From positions 372,001-436,000 of the forward strand of contig NZ_FNZZ01000003.1 in assembly GCF_900109565.1 (NCBI RefSeq): a DNA stretch of 64,000 nt. Direction: 5' to 3'. This document shows positions 1-10,356 of this stretch, in pieces. Made by a program: the position numbers and the translations under genes. The stretch comes from Sphingomonas palmae (GTDB lineage: Bacteria; Pseudomonadota; Alphaproteobacteria; Sphingomonadales; Sphingomonadaceae). Every line of letters begins with the position of its first letter. Position 1 is the first letter of the stretch. The notes beneath the pieces were generated by a model. The model ran no database searches. It saw only the letters and a list, made by a program, of their open reading frames with translations, and was not told the DNA's origin.

Positions 1-2235
<2,235 letters not shown>

Positions 2236-2409
2236 GTTGAGCGTTGCCTCGTCAGCCGATAAAATCACGAAGCGCAAAGAACGGCGAAAGGCCGCACGTC
2301 TGGTCCCGTGAGGGAGACGGCAGCCTCAAGCGTCCTGTATCCAGCATCTCTATCCGTACGAGGCACTGCGCGACGGCGCCCCATGTCCCGAAATGCTGGA
2401 AGAGTTCGC

Positions 2410-2438
2410 GATATAGGGCAGGGGTGCCGCCCCGTCAA
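2410..2438 (-). promoter_or_regulatory. Predicted sigma70-type promoter of rpoB
   Basis: On the minus strand there is TTGACG (2438-2433), a 17-base spacer and TATATC (2415-2410). Transcription would start near 2403, leaving a leader of about 168 bases before the rpoB ATG. The 348-base gap 2236-2583 holds this promoter and the upstream region of the divergent gene at 2584; nothing else was recognised in it. Motif match and spacing are seen; function is inferred. Confidence 0.6.
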
Positions 2439-2583
2439 TGAACGGCGGCCGCCACAAACGTCGATCGCCCGCGAACGATCCCGCCGCGTCGCTACCTCCG
2501 ATCGGCGCGGGTACGAGCATCGTCGCTTTGTACGTCACCCGAAACGGTTGACCTCCACCGCATTCGCGCTAGCGCCACGCATC

Positions 2584-3837
2584 ATGATCGTTCCGCGTCG
2601 TACCCGCGTCTCGCCAGCGCGCCTTTCGCTCGCCCTGTTGCTCCTGACGAGCGCGCCCGCGGCTCTGGCGCAATCCTCCACGCCGGCGGCGACCCCGACC
2701 TTGTCGCTGCCGCCGATCACCTTCTCGCTGCCCTCGGGCACGCCGACGCCCACCGCGACGCCCGAGCCGACCGCGACGCCCAGCCCGACACCGCGTCCGA
2801 CGCCGTCCCCGCGCGCTACGCCTAGCCCCCGTGCAACGCCCGCGGCGCGCGCCACTCCGACGCCGCGCGCTACGCCGACAGCGCGCGCAACGCCGATCGT
2901 GCGCGCTAGTGAGACCCCGACGCCTACGCCGTCCCCCTCTCAGCTTCCCGAGCCCGCACCCACTGCGTCGCCCACGATCGCAGCGCCCGCTCCAACCCCA
3001 GTCCGGAGCGCGACGCCCGTGCTCGGCACACCCACGCCACCGGTCAGCGACGAAGGTAGCGATTACGGCTGGCTCTGGTTCGTCGGGCTAGCGGCGCTCG
3101 CCGGCGCGGGATGGTGGTGGTGGCAGCGCCGCGCTTCTTCCGCACAGGCGCACCCGATCGAAGCCGTTGATGCCGCCCCGGGCGATGCCGAGCCCGTCGC
3201 TACGGCGCCGGTTGCAGCCGAACCGGTTACGCCCGTTGCGGCTGCCGCTGCTGCCACGGCACCGCGCATGCTGACACGGCGCACTGCCGCCGCGGCGACC
3301 CAGCCCGCCCCGGAGAGCGCTCCGCAACCGCGTGCCTGGATCGAGCTGGAGCTTCGCGCGCGCCGCGCCGGCGTCAATCTGGTTACCGCAACCGCCGACG
3401 TGGAGATCGTCGTGCGAAACCGCGGTGAGGTCGAGGCGCGCAACATCCGCCTCGACGCGCGCCTCACCAGCGCGCGCGCGGATCAGGACGCGGAACTCGG
3501 CCAAATCTTCGCGCAGACTGCCGGTCGGCCGGCGGCGACGCCGTTCGCCCTCGCGCCCGGCGCCGAGCGGGTAGTGCGCGCGCTCGTGACGCTGCCGCGC
3601 GACAACATCAACGTCCTCACCGCTGCCGATCGTCCGATGTTCGTGCCGGTCGTGACGCTCAACGCGCGCTACGTACCGAGGGAGAACGCGGCGGGCGAGG
3701 GGCAGACCGCGCAGGCGTTCGCGCTCGGGATCGAGCGCGCGGGCGCGGCGAAGCTGGCGCCGTTCTGGCTCGATGGCCCTGCGCGGATGTTCGAGACGGT
3801 GGCGGCGCGCCCGCACGCGCTTGCGGTATCGAGCTGA
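2584..3837 (+). CDS. Secreted, membrane-anchored Pro/Thr-rich protein of unknown function
   Basis: I do not recognise a named family. The 417-residue product begins with a signal peptide (basic MIVPRRTRV, then SLALLLLTSAPAALAQ). About 100 residues of low-complexity repeats follow (TPTPTATPEP, then RATP repeated), then a hydrophobic segment YGWLWFVGLAALAGAGWWWW, an Ala-rich linker, and a beta-rich C-terminal domain of about 165 residues. That domain (ADVEIVVRNRGEVEARNIRL) resembles CARDB-type folds, which is an inference. The frame is open upstream to 2308, but the ATG at 2584 is preferred because it begins the signal peptide. It is transcribed toward rplL and away from rpoB, so it splits the ribosomal protein/RNA polymerase block. 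Confidence 0.75.
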   Translation: MIVPRRTRVSPARLSLALLLLTSAPAALAQSSTPAATPTLSLPPITFSLPSGTPTPTATPEPTATPSPTPRPTPSPRATPSPRATPAARATPTPRATPTARATPIVRASETPTPTPSPSQLPEPAPTASPTIAAPAPTPVRSATPVLGTPTPPVSDEGSDYGWLWFVGLAALAGAGWWWWQRRASSAQAHPIEAVDAAPGDAEPVATAPVAAEPVTPVAAAAAATAPRMLTRRTAAAATQPAPESAPQPRAWIELELRARRAGVNLVTATADVEIVVRNRGEVEARNIRLDARLTSARADQDAELGQIFAQTAGRPAATPFALAPGAERVVRALVTLPRDNINVLTAADRPMFVPVVTLNARYVPRENAAGEGQTAQAFALGIERAGAAKLAPFWLDGPARMFETVAARPHALAVSS

Positions 3838-3917
3838 GCTTTAGCGCTCCAAAAGCGACATCAAGCCGGCGGTGCGATGCAGGAAGCCTGAGCGGCGCTG
3901 ATGTTCGCTTTGTAGGC

Positions 3918-3960
3918 AAAAGAAAAAGGGCGGCACCGCGTTAGCGGGCCGCCCTTTTCT
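3918..3960 (-). terminator. Rho-independent terminator, probably bidirectional (rplJL and convergent gene)
   Basis: A perfect 9-bp stem AAGGGCGGC (3926-3934) pairs with GCCGCCCTT (3948-3956) around a 13-base loop. On the minus strand it is followed by TTTTCTTTT, and on the plus strand by TTCTT. It lies 120 bases beyond the rplL stop and 81 bases beyond the stop of the convergent gene at 2584-3837. It therefore closes the rplJL transcript and isolates rpoB from read-through. Confidence 0.85.
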
Positions 3961-4075
3961 TGTGGCCGCGGCGTCATGGAAGTGAATTCCATGACGTCGA
4001 CGCTCGGCGGAGCCGAGCCCGGCCGGCCTTGCGGCATGGAAGGGTTGGCCTGCCAACCCCGCCCGCCGCTGCGGC

Positions 4076-4456
4076 TTACTTCAGCTCGACGGTCGCGCCG
4101 GCTTCTTCCAGCTGCTTCTTGACCTTCTCGGCCTCGTCCTTGCTCACGCCTTCCTTGACGGGCTTCGGCGCGCCTTCGACCAGCGCCTTCGCCTCGGTCA
4201 GGCCCAGGCCGGTGATCGCGCGGACTTCCTTGATGACGTTGATCTTCTTGCCACCGTCGCCGGTCAGGATCACGTCGAACTCGGTCTTCTCTTCCGCCGC
4301 CGGCGCACCAGCGCCGCCGCCGCCGGCTGCCGGAGCCGCTGCAACCGCTGCTGCGGCCGAGACGCCCCACTTCTCTTCGAGCATCTTCGAGAGCTCAGCG
4401 GCCTCGAGGACGGTCAGTTCGCTCAGCTGGTCAACCAGCGCGTTCAGGTCTGCCAT
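4076..4456 (-). CDS. rplL: 50S ribosomal protein L7/L12
   Basis: This 126-residue stalk protein of the large ribosomal subunit recruits translation GTPases. The N-terminal dimerisation domain ([22 protein letters not shown]) is followed by an Ala/Gly-rich hinge (about residues 35-55) and the conserved factor-binding domain ([36 protein letters not shown] at the end). Length is typical. The start has the purine stretch GGGAAAAG upstream. It lies 66 bases downstream of rplJ and is co-transcribed with it. The transcript ends at the hairpin at 3918-3960 rather than continuing into rpoB. Confidence 0.98.
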   Translation of the reverse strand: MADLNALVDQLSELTVLEAAELSKMLEEKWGVSAAAAVAAAPAAGGGGAGAPAAEEKTEFDVILTGDGGKKINVIKEVRAITGLGLTEAKALVEGAPKPVKEGVSKDEAEKVKKQLEEAGATVELK

Positions 4457-4522
4457 GATACTTTTCCCATTTGCGGGGACGTGTCGTCCCGTTCGTCAAC
4501 AAAATGAACTTGCCCGAAGAAC

Positions 4523-5038
4523 TCAGGCGGCTTCCTTCTCGGCGTAAGCCGACAGGACGCGCGCGATCTGAGCCGCGGGTGCCTGCGCGATCGTCGCCAG
4601 CTTCGTGGCGGGTGCCACGACGAGGCCGATGATCTTGGCGCGCAGCTCGTCGAGCGAGGGCAGCGTCGCCAATGCCTGTACGCCGGCCAGGTCGAGCGCG
4701 GTTGCGCCCATCGCGCCGCCGACGATCTCGAACTTGTCGGTCGTCTTGGCGAAATCGACCGCGACCTTCGCCGCCGCGACCGGATCGACCGAGGTGGCGA
4801 GGCCGACCGGACCGGTCAGCATGTCGCCGATCGAGCCATAGTCGGTGCCGTCGAGCGCGATTCTGGCAAGCTTGTTCTTCGAGACCTTGTATACCGCGCC
4901 GGCATCCCGCATCCGGTTGCGCAAGTCGGTCGACTGCGCGACCGTCATGCCGAGGTTGCGGGTGACAACCACCACGCCAACCTCGGAGAAGGTGCTGTTC
5001 AGCTCGGCAACGGCTGCGCTTTTCTGCGCACGATCCAT
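4523..5038 (-). CDS. rplJ: 50S ribosomal protein L10
   Basis: This is the stalk base protein that anchors L7/L12 dimers on 23S rRNA and represses its own operon when in excess (family knowledge). The 171-residue frame starts at the ATG at 5038, which is preceded by GGAG six bases upstream and gives the standard MDRAQKSAAVAELN N-terminus. An in-frame ATG at 5113 exists but would add 25 unconserved residues. Conserved features include VVVVTRNLGMTVAQSTDLR, KVSKNKLARIAL and a C-terminal L12-binding helix (QIARVLSAYAEKEAA). It forms a two-gene unit with rplL. Confidence 0.97.
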   Translation of the reverse strand: MDRAQKSAAVAELNSTFSEVGVVVVTRNLGMTVAQSTDLRNRMRDAGAVYKVSKNKLARIALDGTDYGSIGDMLTGPVGLATSVDPVAAAKVAVDFAKTTDKFEIVGGAMGATALDLAGVQALATLPSLDELRAKIIGLVVAPATKLATIAQAPAAQIARVLSAYAEKEAA

Positions 5039-5308
5039 GCCATTCTCCACGTTCATGAACGTGCTGCCGAAGCCGCACGCCCGGTTGCTTTTCCCGCCCG
5101 CGCCGAATGGCACGAACGGTGTGTCCGACGATGGGGAAGGGGATGCCCGCTAGGGAGCAGCATCGCGGGCGGCACATGACCGAACCGGAGGCGTTCAAAT
5201 CCTGTTTCCCCGTCTCGGCGGGAAATTAAGCCGCGGCAGATCCGCGGCACCCACTGTCTTGGACGGATGAGCCGAACGGGGCGAGCCCCACGCGGTTCGA
5301 GCGCGCCT
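5039..5308 (-). promoter_or_regulatory. Long 5' leader of rplJL (possible L10 autoregulatory region)
   Basis: If transcription begins at the promoter proposed at 5309-5336, the rplJL messenger carries about 260 untranslated bases. It includes two CCGCGG blocks (5231-5236 and 5242-5247) that can pair across a 5-base loop. L10 operons commonly have a structured leader bound by L10-(L12)4. That this leader does the same is an inference; I did not fold it. Confidence 0.35.
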
Positions 5309-5336
5309 TTAGCAGAAACTGGCACTGGCACAAGGG
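5309..5336 (-). promoter_or_regulatory. Candidate promoter of rplJL
   Basis: The minus strand reads CCCTTGTG (5336-5329), 15 bases, then GCTAA (5313-5309). Nearly the same pair, CCCTTGTG-N16-GCTAA, lies upstream of secE-nusG at 18001-18029. Two translation-apparatus operons sharing the motif is the main support. It departs from the TTGACA/TATAAT consensus. Confidence 0.4.
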
Positions 5337-5345
5337 GCCTGCGCG

Positions 5346-5363
5346 CTGTCGCACAACTGCAAC
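5346..5363 (+). promoter_or_regulatory. Possible PHO box (PhoB binding site) upstream of phoX
   Basis: Two 7-mers, CTGTCGC and CTGCAAC, are spaced 11 bases start to start (CTGTCGC-N4-CTGCAAC), the geometry of a PhoB half-site pair (consensus CTGTCAC-N4-CTGTCAC). Each half has one or two mismatches. The site is 105 bases before the phoX start. PhoX genes are typical PhoB targets, which fits, but the match is imperfect. Confidence 0.35.
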
Positions 5364-5467
5364 GCGGGCGTCATCGATCGATCATCGAACTGCCACCGCT
5401 CTGTCGCGTGCACCCGCCAAAGGCGTGGCGAAGCGCCGTGGGAGTGGCGCGATCCGGGGGATTTCAC

Positions 5468-7993
5468 ATGACCGACCTGAGCCTGACCATCGGCTACGAC
5501 GACGGCGACATCGATACCAACGCCAGCGGCAATCCGCACCTGAACGAAATCGTTCAGCAGCGCTATTCGCGGCGCCAGACGCTGCTCGGCGGGCTGTCGG
5601 CGATGACCACGGCCGCGTTCGGCTCGGTGCTCTTGTCGGCGTGCGGCGGCGACGAGCTCGATGATCCCGGCGTGGTGGTGAGTGCGGGCGAGTCGATCAC
5701 GACGACGGCGGGCAAGACGGTGACGCTGAACGGCGTGGCCGGCAACAACGCGACCACGTCGGGCTTCACGCAGGTGAGCGGCCCGACGGTGACGCTCAGC
5801 ACCGCGGGCGGGGTCACGACCTTCGTCGCACCGGCCGTGTCGGCCGCGACCGCTCTCGTGTTCCGCTTCTCGGCCAGCGGAAAGAACGGCCAGACCAGCA
5901 GCGCGGATACGACCGTCACGGTCAATCCCGCAACGCTCGCCTTTACCGCGGTGTCGAAGAATTTGAACGACGTCGTGACCGTGCCGGAGGGCTATTCGGT
6001 CGCGGTGCTCTACCGCCTGGGCGATCCGATCGCGTCCACCGTCGGCGTCTACGCCAACGACGGGCAGGACACGAATTTCGCGCAGCGCGCCGGCGACCAC
6101 CACGATGGGATGAGCTTCTTCGGCCTCGGCGCGACCGGCAGCGCGCCCGACGCGAACAACAACACGCGCGGCATGCTGGTGCTCAACCACGAGAACATCA
6201 CCCAGGCCTATCTCCATCAGGCGGGCGCCACCACCGTTGCGGGCCGCCGTCCCGAGGCGGAGGCGATCAAGGAGATCGAGGCGCACGGCGTCTCGGCGAT
6301 CGAGGTCACGCGCGCGAGCGGTGGCGCGTGGAGCTACGTCCAGTCATCCGCGCTCAACCGCCGCGTCACCCCCAACACGCCGATCGTCATCAACGGACCG
6401 GTGCGCGGCAACGCGCAGCTGCGCACGCTCTACTCGGCCGACGCGACCGCGGGACGCGGCACGATCAACAATTGCGCCAACGGCCAGATGCCGTGGAACA
6501 CCTACCTGACCAACGAGGAGAATTGGGCCGGCTATTTCCGGCGTACCGCCGGTGACGCCGCTGTCCGAACCGCCGCGGGTCTTGCCAAGCAGAACGTCTC
6601 GCTCGCGCGCTACGGCGTGCGCGAGGGGGCGAGCGGTAACTACGGCTGGTCGACCGTCCAGCCCTCGACCGCGGGCGACACGCGCTTCGCCAAGTGGAAC
6701 GCGACCGCGACTGCGGGTGTGGCAGCGGACGGCAGCGCCGATTTCCGCAACGAGCCGTTCCAGTACGGTTGGGTGGTCGAGATCGACCCGTTCAACCCGA
6801 CCGCCGCGCCGCGCAAGCGCACCGCGCTCGGCCGCATGAACCACGAGGGCTGCTGGCCCGGCCGCACGATCGCCGGCACGCGCCCGGCCTTCTACATGGG
6901 CGACGACGCGCAGAACGAGTATATCTACAAGTTCGTGTCGAACGCCGCCTGGGCGGACGCCGACGCGAGCAACGCCGACCGGCTCGCGATCGGTGACAAA
7001 TATCTCGACACCGGCACGCTCTACGTCGCACGCTTCAACGCGGATGGTTCGGGCCAGTGGCTGCCGCTTGTCTTCGGGCAGAACGGGCTGACCAGCGCCA
7101 GCACCGTCTACCCCTTCGCCGATCAAGCCGACGTGCTGATCAACACGCGCCTCGCCGCCGACGTGCTCGGTGCGACCAAGATGAATCGCCCGGAATGGAC
7201 CGCGGTCAATCCGGTCAACGGCGAGATGTACTGCACGCTGACCAACAATTCGTCGCGCACGCCCGCGACAACCGACGCCGCCAACCCGCGCGCCTATACC
7301 GATCCCAAGCTGCCGCAGGGCGATGTCGTCAACGCCGATCCGCCCACCTCGTCACAGGCGACGCGCGGCAACGCCAATGGCCATGTCATCCGCGTGCGCG
7401 AGAATGGCGACACGACGGAGGCGACCGCCTTCACCTGGGACGTATACGCCTTCGGATCGGGCGCCGACCTCGACCGCACCAACATCAACCTGTCGGGGCT
7501 CGACGCGACGAACGACTTCTCCTCCCCCGACGGGCTCTGGTTCGGGCGCAACACCAACGTGACCGGTCAGGTCGCGCCGGTACTGTGGATTCAGACCGAT
7601 GACGGCGCCTACACCGACGTGACCAACTGCATGATGCTCGCCGCACTGCCGGGCCGCGTCGGCGACGGCGGCACGCGCACGGTCAACAACACGCTGACCA
7701 CCGCGGCGGGGGTGACCACCACCAGCACCACAACGACGCGGATCGGCGCGGCGCCGGGCGCGAACCTGAAGCGTTTTCTGGTGGGTCCGAAGGAGTGCGA
7801 GATCACCGGCATTACCTCGACTCCCGACGGTCGTTCGCTGTTCGTCAACATCCAGCATCCCGGTGAGAACGGCAACGCCGGCAACATCACGTCGAGCTGG
7901 CCGGCGTCGCAGACCGGGCAGGGCGGCAGCAGCCGTCCGCGCTCGGCGACCATCGTCATCACCAAGAACGACGGTGGCATCGTCGGCATCTGA
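5468..7993 (+). CDS. phoX: PhoX-type (DUF839) phosphatase, Tat-exported lipoprotein with Ig-like insert
   Basis: This is a predicted calcium/iron-dependent alkaline phosphatase of the PhoX family. The 841-residue frame starts at the ATG at 5468 after GGGGG. Residues 34-58 form a Tat signal (SRRQTLLGG) ending in a lipobox (LLSAC), so the protein is probably folded before export and then lipid-anchored. Residues 65-155 look like an Ig/PKD-like beta domain (SAGESITTTAGKTVTLNG). The remainder matches DUF839: VPEGYSVAVLYRLGDPI, DHHDGMSFFGL, LVLNHENIT, MPWNTYLTNEENWAGYF, GRMNHEGC and YMGDDAQNEYIYKFV. Tat components are encoded in the same window (57004-58477). A possible PHO box lies upstream and a terminator at 8002. 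Confidence 0.88.
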   Translation: MTDLSLTIGYDDGDIDTNASGNPHLNEIVQQRYSRRQTLLGGLSAMTTAAFGSVLLSACGGDELDDPGVVVSAGESITTTAGKTVTLNGVAGNNATTSGFTQVSGPTVTLSTAGGVTTFVAPAVSAATALVFRFSASGKNGQTSSADTTVTVNPATLAFTAVSKNLNDVVTVPEGYSVAVLYRLGDPIASTVGVYANDGQDTNFAQRAGDHHDGMSFFGLGATGSAPDANNNTRGMLVLNHENITQAYLHQAGATTVAGRRPEAEAIKEIEAHGVSAIEVTRASGGAWSYVQSSALNRRVTPNTPIVINGPVRGNAQLRTLYSADATAGRGTINNCANGQMPWNTYLTNEENWAGYFRRTAGDAAVRTAAGLAKQNVSLARYGVREGASGNYGWSTVQPSTAGDTRFAKWNATATAGVAADGSADFRNEPFQYGWVVEIDPFNPTAAPRKRTALGRMNHEGCWPGRTIAGTRPAFYMGDDAQNEYIYKFVSNAAWADADASNADRLAIGDKYLDTGTLYVARFNADGSGQWLPLVFGQNGLTSASTVYPFADQADVLINTRLAADVLGATKMNRPEWTAVNPVNGEMYCTLTNNSSRTPATTDAANPRAYTDPKLPQGDVVNADPPTSSQATRGNANGHVIRVRENGDTTEATAFTWDVYAFGSGADLDRTNINLSGLDATNDFSSPDGLWFGRNTNVTGQVAPVLWIQTDDGAYTDVTNCMMLAALPGRVGDGGTRTVNNTLTTAAGVTTTSTTTTRIGAAPGANLKRFLVGPKECEITGITSTPDGRSLFVNIQHPGENGNAGNITSSWPASQTGQGGSSRPRSATIVITKNDGGIVGI

Positions 7994-8001
7994 GCGACAC
8001 A

Positions 8002-8029
8002 GGGAGGGCGTCGCCTCGGGCGTCCTCCC
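8002..8029 (+). terminator. Probable terminator of phoX
   Basis: The stem GGGAGGGCG (8002-8010) pairs with CGTCCTCCC (8021-8029) with one G-U pair and a 10-base loop, 8 bases after the phoX stop. The tail (AATCGACTTTA) has only a short T run, so efficiency is uncertain. Confidence 0.55.
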
Positions 8030-8080
8030 AATCGACTTTATGTCAGAACGGTGACGTAAGCGGCCGACCCGGCCGCGCCT

Positions 8081-8109
8081 TTGACATGGCCGTTCATCAG
8101 GCGTACACC
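8081..8109 (+). promoter_or_regulatory. Predicted promoter for the 44-residue membrane peptide gene
   Basis: A perfect -35 hexamer TTGACA (8081-8086) is followed by 17 bases and TACACC (8104-8109). The transcript would begin near 8116, about 55 bases before the ATG at 8172. No other gene start lies close enough to claim it. Confidence 0.5.
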
Positions 8110-8171
8110 ATCGGAACGGACCGGGAGACCCCGGACAGGTGGCCCCGGCTCCGTTTTGGAGAGGACGCCAC

Positions 8172-8306
8172 ATGACCACGATCAAGCAAGTCCAGCACAC
8201 CGGCGGCATCGCTGCCGCGGCCCTCGGCCTGTCGGCCGCCGCGATCATCTTCGCGCAGGCGACCGCCAGCGCGATGGTCTTCCTGGGTGAACTGCTGATC
8301 CGATGA
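8172..8306 (+). CDS. Small membrane protein, 44 residues, unknown function
   Basis: I do not recognise a family. The frame begins with MTTIKQVQHTGG and continues as one long hydrophobic stretch (IAAAALGLSAAAIIFAQATA, then SAMVFLGELLIR), so it is a single-pass or hairpin membrane peptide. Support for it being real: a GAGAGG purine run just upstream of the ATG, a good promoter at 8081-8109, a terminator closing phoX before it, and no overlap with another gene. It ends 30 bases before the convergent tonB stop. It is too short to judge by codon statistics alone. Confidence 0.6.
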   Translation: MTTIKQVQHTGGIAAAALGLSAAAIIFAQATASAMVFLGELLIR

Positions 8307-8336
8307 CGCGTCGTCTGCTGGTTCACACCGACCCGA

Positions 8337-9035
8337 TCACTCCAGCCACCAACGCTGCCGCCAGCCGCGCCGCTCGCTGATCGGCTGTCCGTACGCGGAA
8401 AGCGCCGGCGCGTAGCGGAAGCGCGCCTCGATCAGCCGGCAGGTGACCGCATCTAATGCCGCGTTGCCGCTCGTCTCCGTCACCGCGCAGTCGCTTGCGC
8501 GCCCATCCGCCCCGACGGTGAACGCGACCGTGACGCTGCCGGCTACCCGTGCCGCGCGAGCCTCCTTCGGATAATCGCGCGAGGTGATCGCGCCCACGAT
8601 CAGGCGCGCGCGCCTGCCGCCTGTACCGGAGCCGTTGCCGCTCCCTCCGCCACCCGCGGCTGAGCCGCCTTCTCCCGCGCCCGTTCCGCTGCCCGTTGCC
8701 GCACTGCCGCCGATCGCGGCGGTGCCCTGCTGCGGCTCGGCGGCGGCGACCTCTGACACGGGGGGCGGAATGACCGCGGCCGGCACGACGACGGCGCTGC
8801 GTTCCGCTTTGGCACCTGTCAGACCGTTCGGCCTCTCTCTCGCGGGTGAAGGGTCATGCCGTGGTTGGACGTGCGGTGGCACAGGCGGCGGCACGACATC
8901 GAACGTCGCGAGCGATGGGCCGGGTGCGCTCCTCGGCATCGGCTGCGGCGCGGTCAGGATCAGCCACAGCAATCCGGCATGCAGCGCGACCACCGCACCG
9001 GCGCTGATCGCCCGCTCGCGTCGCTTCGCCGTCAT
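8337..9035 (-). CDS. tonB: TonB-family energy transducer
   Basis: This is a periplasm-spanning protein that couples the inner-membrane proton gradient to outer-membrane receptors. The 232-residue product has an N-terminal anchor (AGAVVALHAGLLWLILTAP), a Pro/Ala/Gly-rich spacer (about residues 35-145) and a C-terminal TonB domain (DYPKEARAARVAGSVTVAFT, then GNAALDAVTCRLIEARFRYAPA). No exbB or exbD lies beside it, so it probably shares a motor encoded elsewhere. It is convergent with the phoX side and upstream of nothing on its own strand, so it is likely monocistronic. Confidence 0.85.
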   Translation of the reverse strand: MTAKRRERAISAGAVVALHAGLLWLILTAPQPMPRSAPGPSLATFDVVPPPVPPHVQPRHDPSPARERPNGLTGAKAERSAVVVPAAVIPPPVSEVAAAEPQQGTAAIGGSAATGSGTGAGEGGSAAGGGGSGNGSGTGGRRARLIVGAITSRDYPKEARAARVAGSVTVAFTVGADGRASDCAVTETSGNAALDAVTCRLIEARFRYAPALSAYGQPISERRGWRQRWWLE

Positions 9036-9149
9036 GCTAGCAGGATTAGCGCACCCGTCCGCGGCCGCGTAGCGTATGCGACGGAATCAACGGCCAATGC
9101 GGTGTGCAAGAGGTTGTTACTCCGCGGAATCGCTCCGGTCTGACCGCAA

Positions 9150-10319
9150 TCAACGATCGGTCCTGATCGCCCCCGCCGCGCGCACCGCCGACAGCGTCGG
9201 CAGGCCGTTGACCGCCATCAGCAGATCGGCCTCCGCCAGGATCGCGCGCAGCACGTGCGCGCACCCTTCGGCACCGCCCAGTGCCAGCCCGTAGCTGTAC
9301 GGGCGCCCGACGCCGACCAGATCGGCACCGAGCGCAACCGCCTTGATCACGTCGGTGCCCGAACGGATGCCGCTGTCGAACAGCACCGGCACGCGCCCCG
9401 CGACCGCATCCGCGACCGCCGGCAGCATGTCGATCGCCGCGATCCCGCCGTTCGCCTGCCGCCCGCCGTGATTGGACACGTAGACCCCGTCAGCCCCGGT
9501 ATCGATCGCGCGGCGGGCATCGTCGGGGTGGCAGATCCCCTTCAACACGATCGGCAGCGTGGTCAGCGATTTCAGCCACGCCATGTCATCCCACGTCAGC
9601 ACCTTGCCGAAGGTCGCGCCCCAGGTGCCGATCGCAGCGCGAAGGTCCTCTTCGGGCGGTTTCGCGAGCAGGCGGCGAAAGGCCGGGTCGCTGAAATAGT
9701 TCTGCAGCACGTGGCCGCGTAATTGCGGAAAGTTCGACACGTTCAGGTCGCGCGGGCGCCAGCCGGTCACCCACGTATCGAGCGTGACGACGATCGCCTT
9801 GTACCCGGCGTCTTGCGCGCGCGACACGACGCTCGCCGCCACGTCCTTGTCCCGCGGCGTGTAGAGCTGGAACATTGCCGGCGTGGTCCCGCAGGCTGCG
9901 TGCACGTCCTCCAGCGTGTCGTTCGACAGCGTCGACGCAGTCAGCGGAACGCCGGTCGCCGCACTCGCGCGTGCGGCGGCCAAGTCGCCGTGGCCATCCT
10001 GCGTGCAGATGCCCGTCACCCCGATCGGCGCCATGAACAGCGGCGAGGCGAGCGTCATTCCGAACGCCCGCGTCGACAGGTCGCGCGCCGTGCAATCGAC
10101 CATCATCCGCGGCACCATGCCCCAGTGGCGGAACGCGCGCGCATTCTCGTCCTGCGTCCACTCGTCGCCGCAACCACCCTGGACGTAGTTCAGCACCGAC
10201 GGCGGCATCGCCGCCTCCGCGCGCGTCTTCAACGTTGCGAAATCGACCGGCCAGGTCGGCTGCACGCCCGACAGCCCGGCGTAGTAGATCGCGTTCTGGA
10301 AATCGCCGAAATGCGCCAC
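9150..10319 (-). CDS. FMN-dependent alpha-hydroxy-acid oxidase, lactate 2-monooxygenase-like
   Basis: This 389-residue flavoprotein of the glycolate oxidase/lactate dehydrogenase family oxidises a 2-hydroxy acid. The GTG at 10319 is chosen over an in-frame ATG at 10349 because AGGAGAGG lies 8 bases before the GTG. The N-terminus (FGDFQNAIYYAGLSGV) and the long loop between beta-4 and alpha-4 (about residues 210-260) resemble lactate 2-monooxygenases. The catalytic/FMN motif SNHGGRQ is intact, as are LFDSGIRSGTDVIKAVALGA and GVGRPYSYGLA. The substrate cannot be read from sequence. It follows the FadL-type porin gene by 72 bases, suggesting uptake and oxidation of one compound. Confidence 0.82.
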   Translation of the reverse strand: MAHFGDFQNAIYYAGLSGVQPTWPVDFATLKTRAEAAMPPSVLNYVQGGCGDEWTQDENARAFRHWGMVPRMMVDCTARDLSTRAFGMTLASPLFMAPIGVTGICTQDGHGDLAAARASAATGVPLTASTLSNDTLEDVHAACGTTPAMFQLYTPRDKDVAASVVSRAQDAGYKAIVVTLDTWVTGWRPRDLNVSNFPQLRGHVLQNYFSDPAFRRLLAKPPEEDLRAAIGTWGATFGKVLTWDDMAWLKSLTTLPIVLKGICHPDDARRAIDTGADGVYVSNHGGRQANGGIAAIDMLPAVADAVAGRVPVLFDSGIRSGTDVIKAVALGADLVGVGRPYSYGLALGGAEGCAHVLRAILAEADLLMAVNGLPTLSAVRAAGAIRTDR

Positions 10320-10356
10320 GCTGACCTCTCCTGATTTGAAGAGCAGCATGGCGCAG

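Noticed and set aside
2740..2940. Short repeated units that could suggest a CRISPR-like or tandem-repeat array
   Set aside because: They are degenerate Thr-Pro/Arg-Ala-Thr-Pro codon repeats within a secreted protein, with no constant spacer length.
5267..5467. Upstream extension of the phoX frame
   Set aside because: The extension lacks a signal peptide and contains the candidate PHO box; ATG 5468 has a strong Shine-Dalgarno and leads into the Tat signal.
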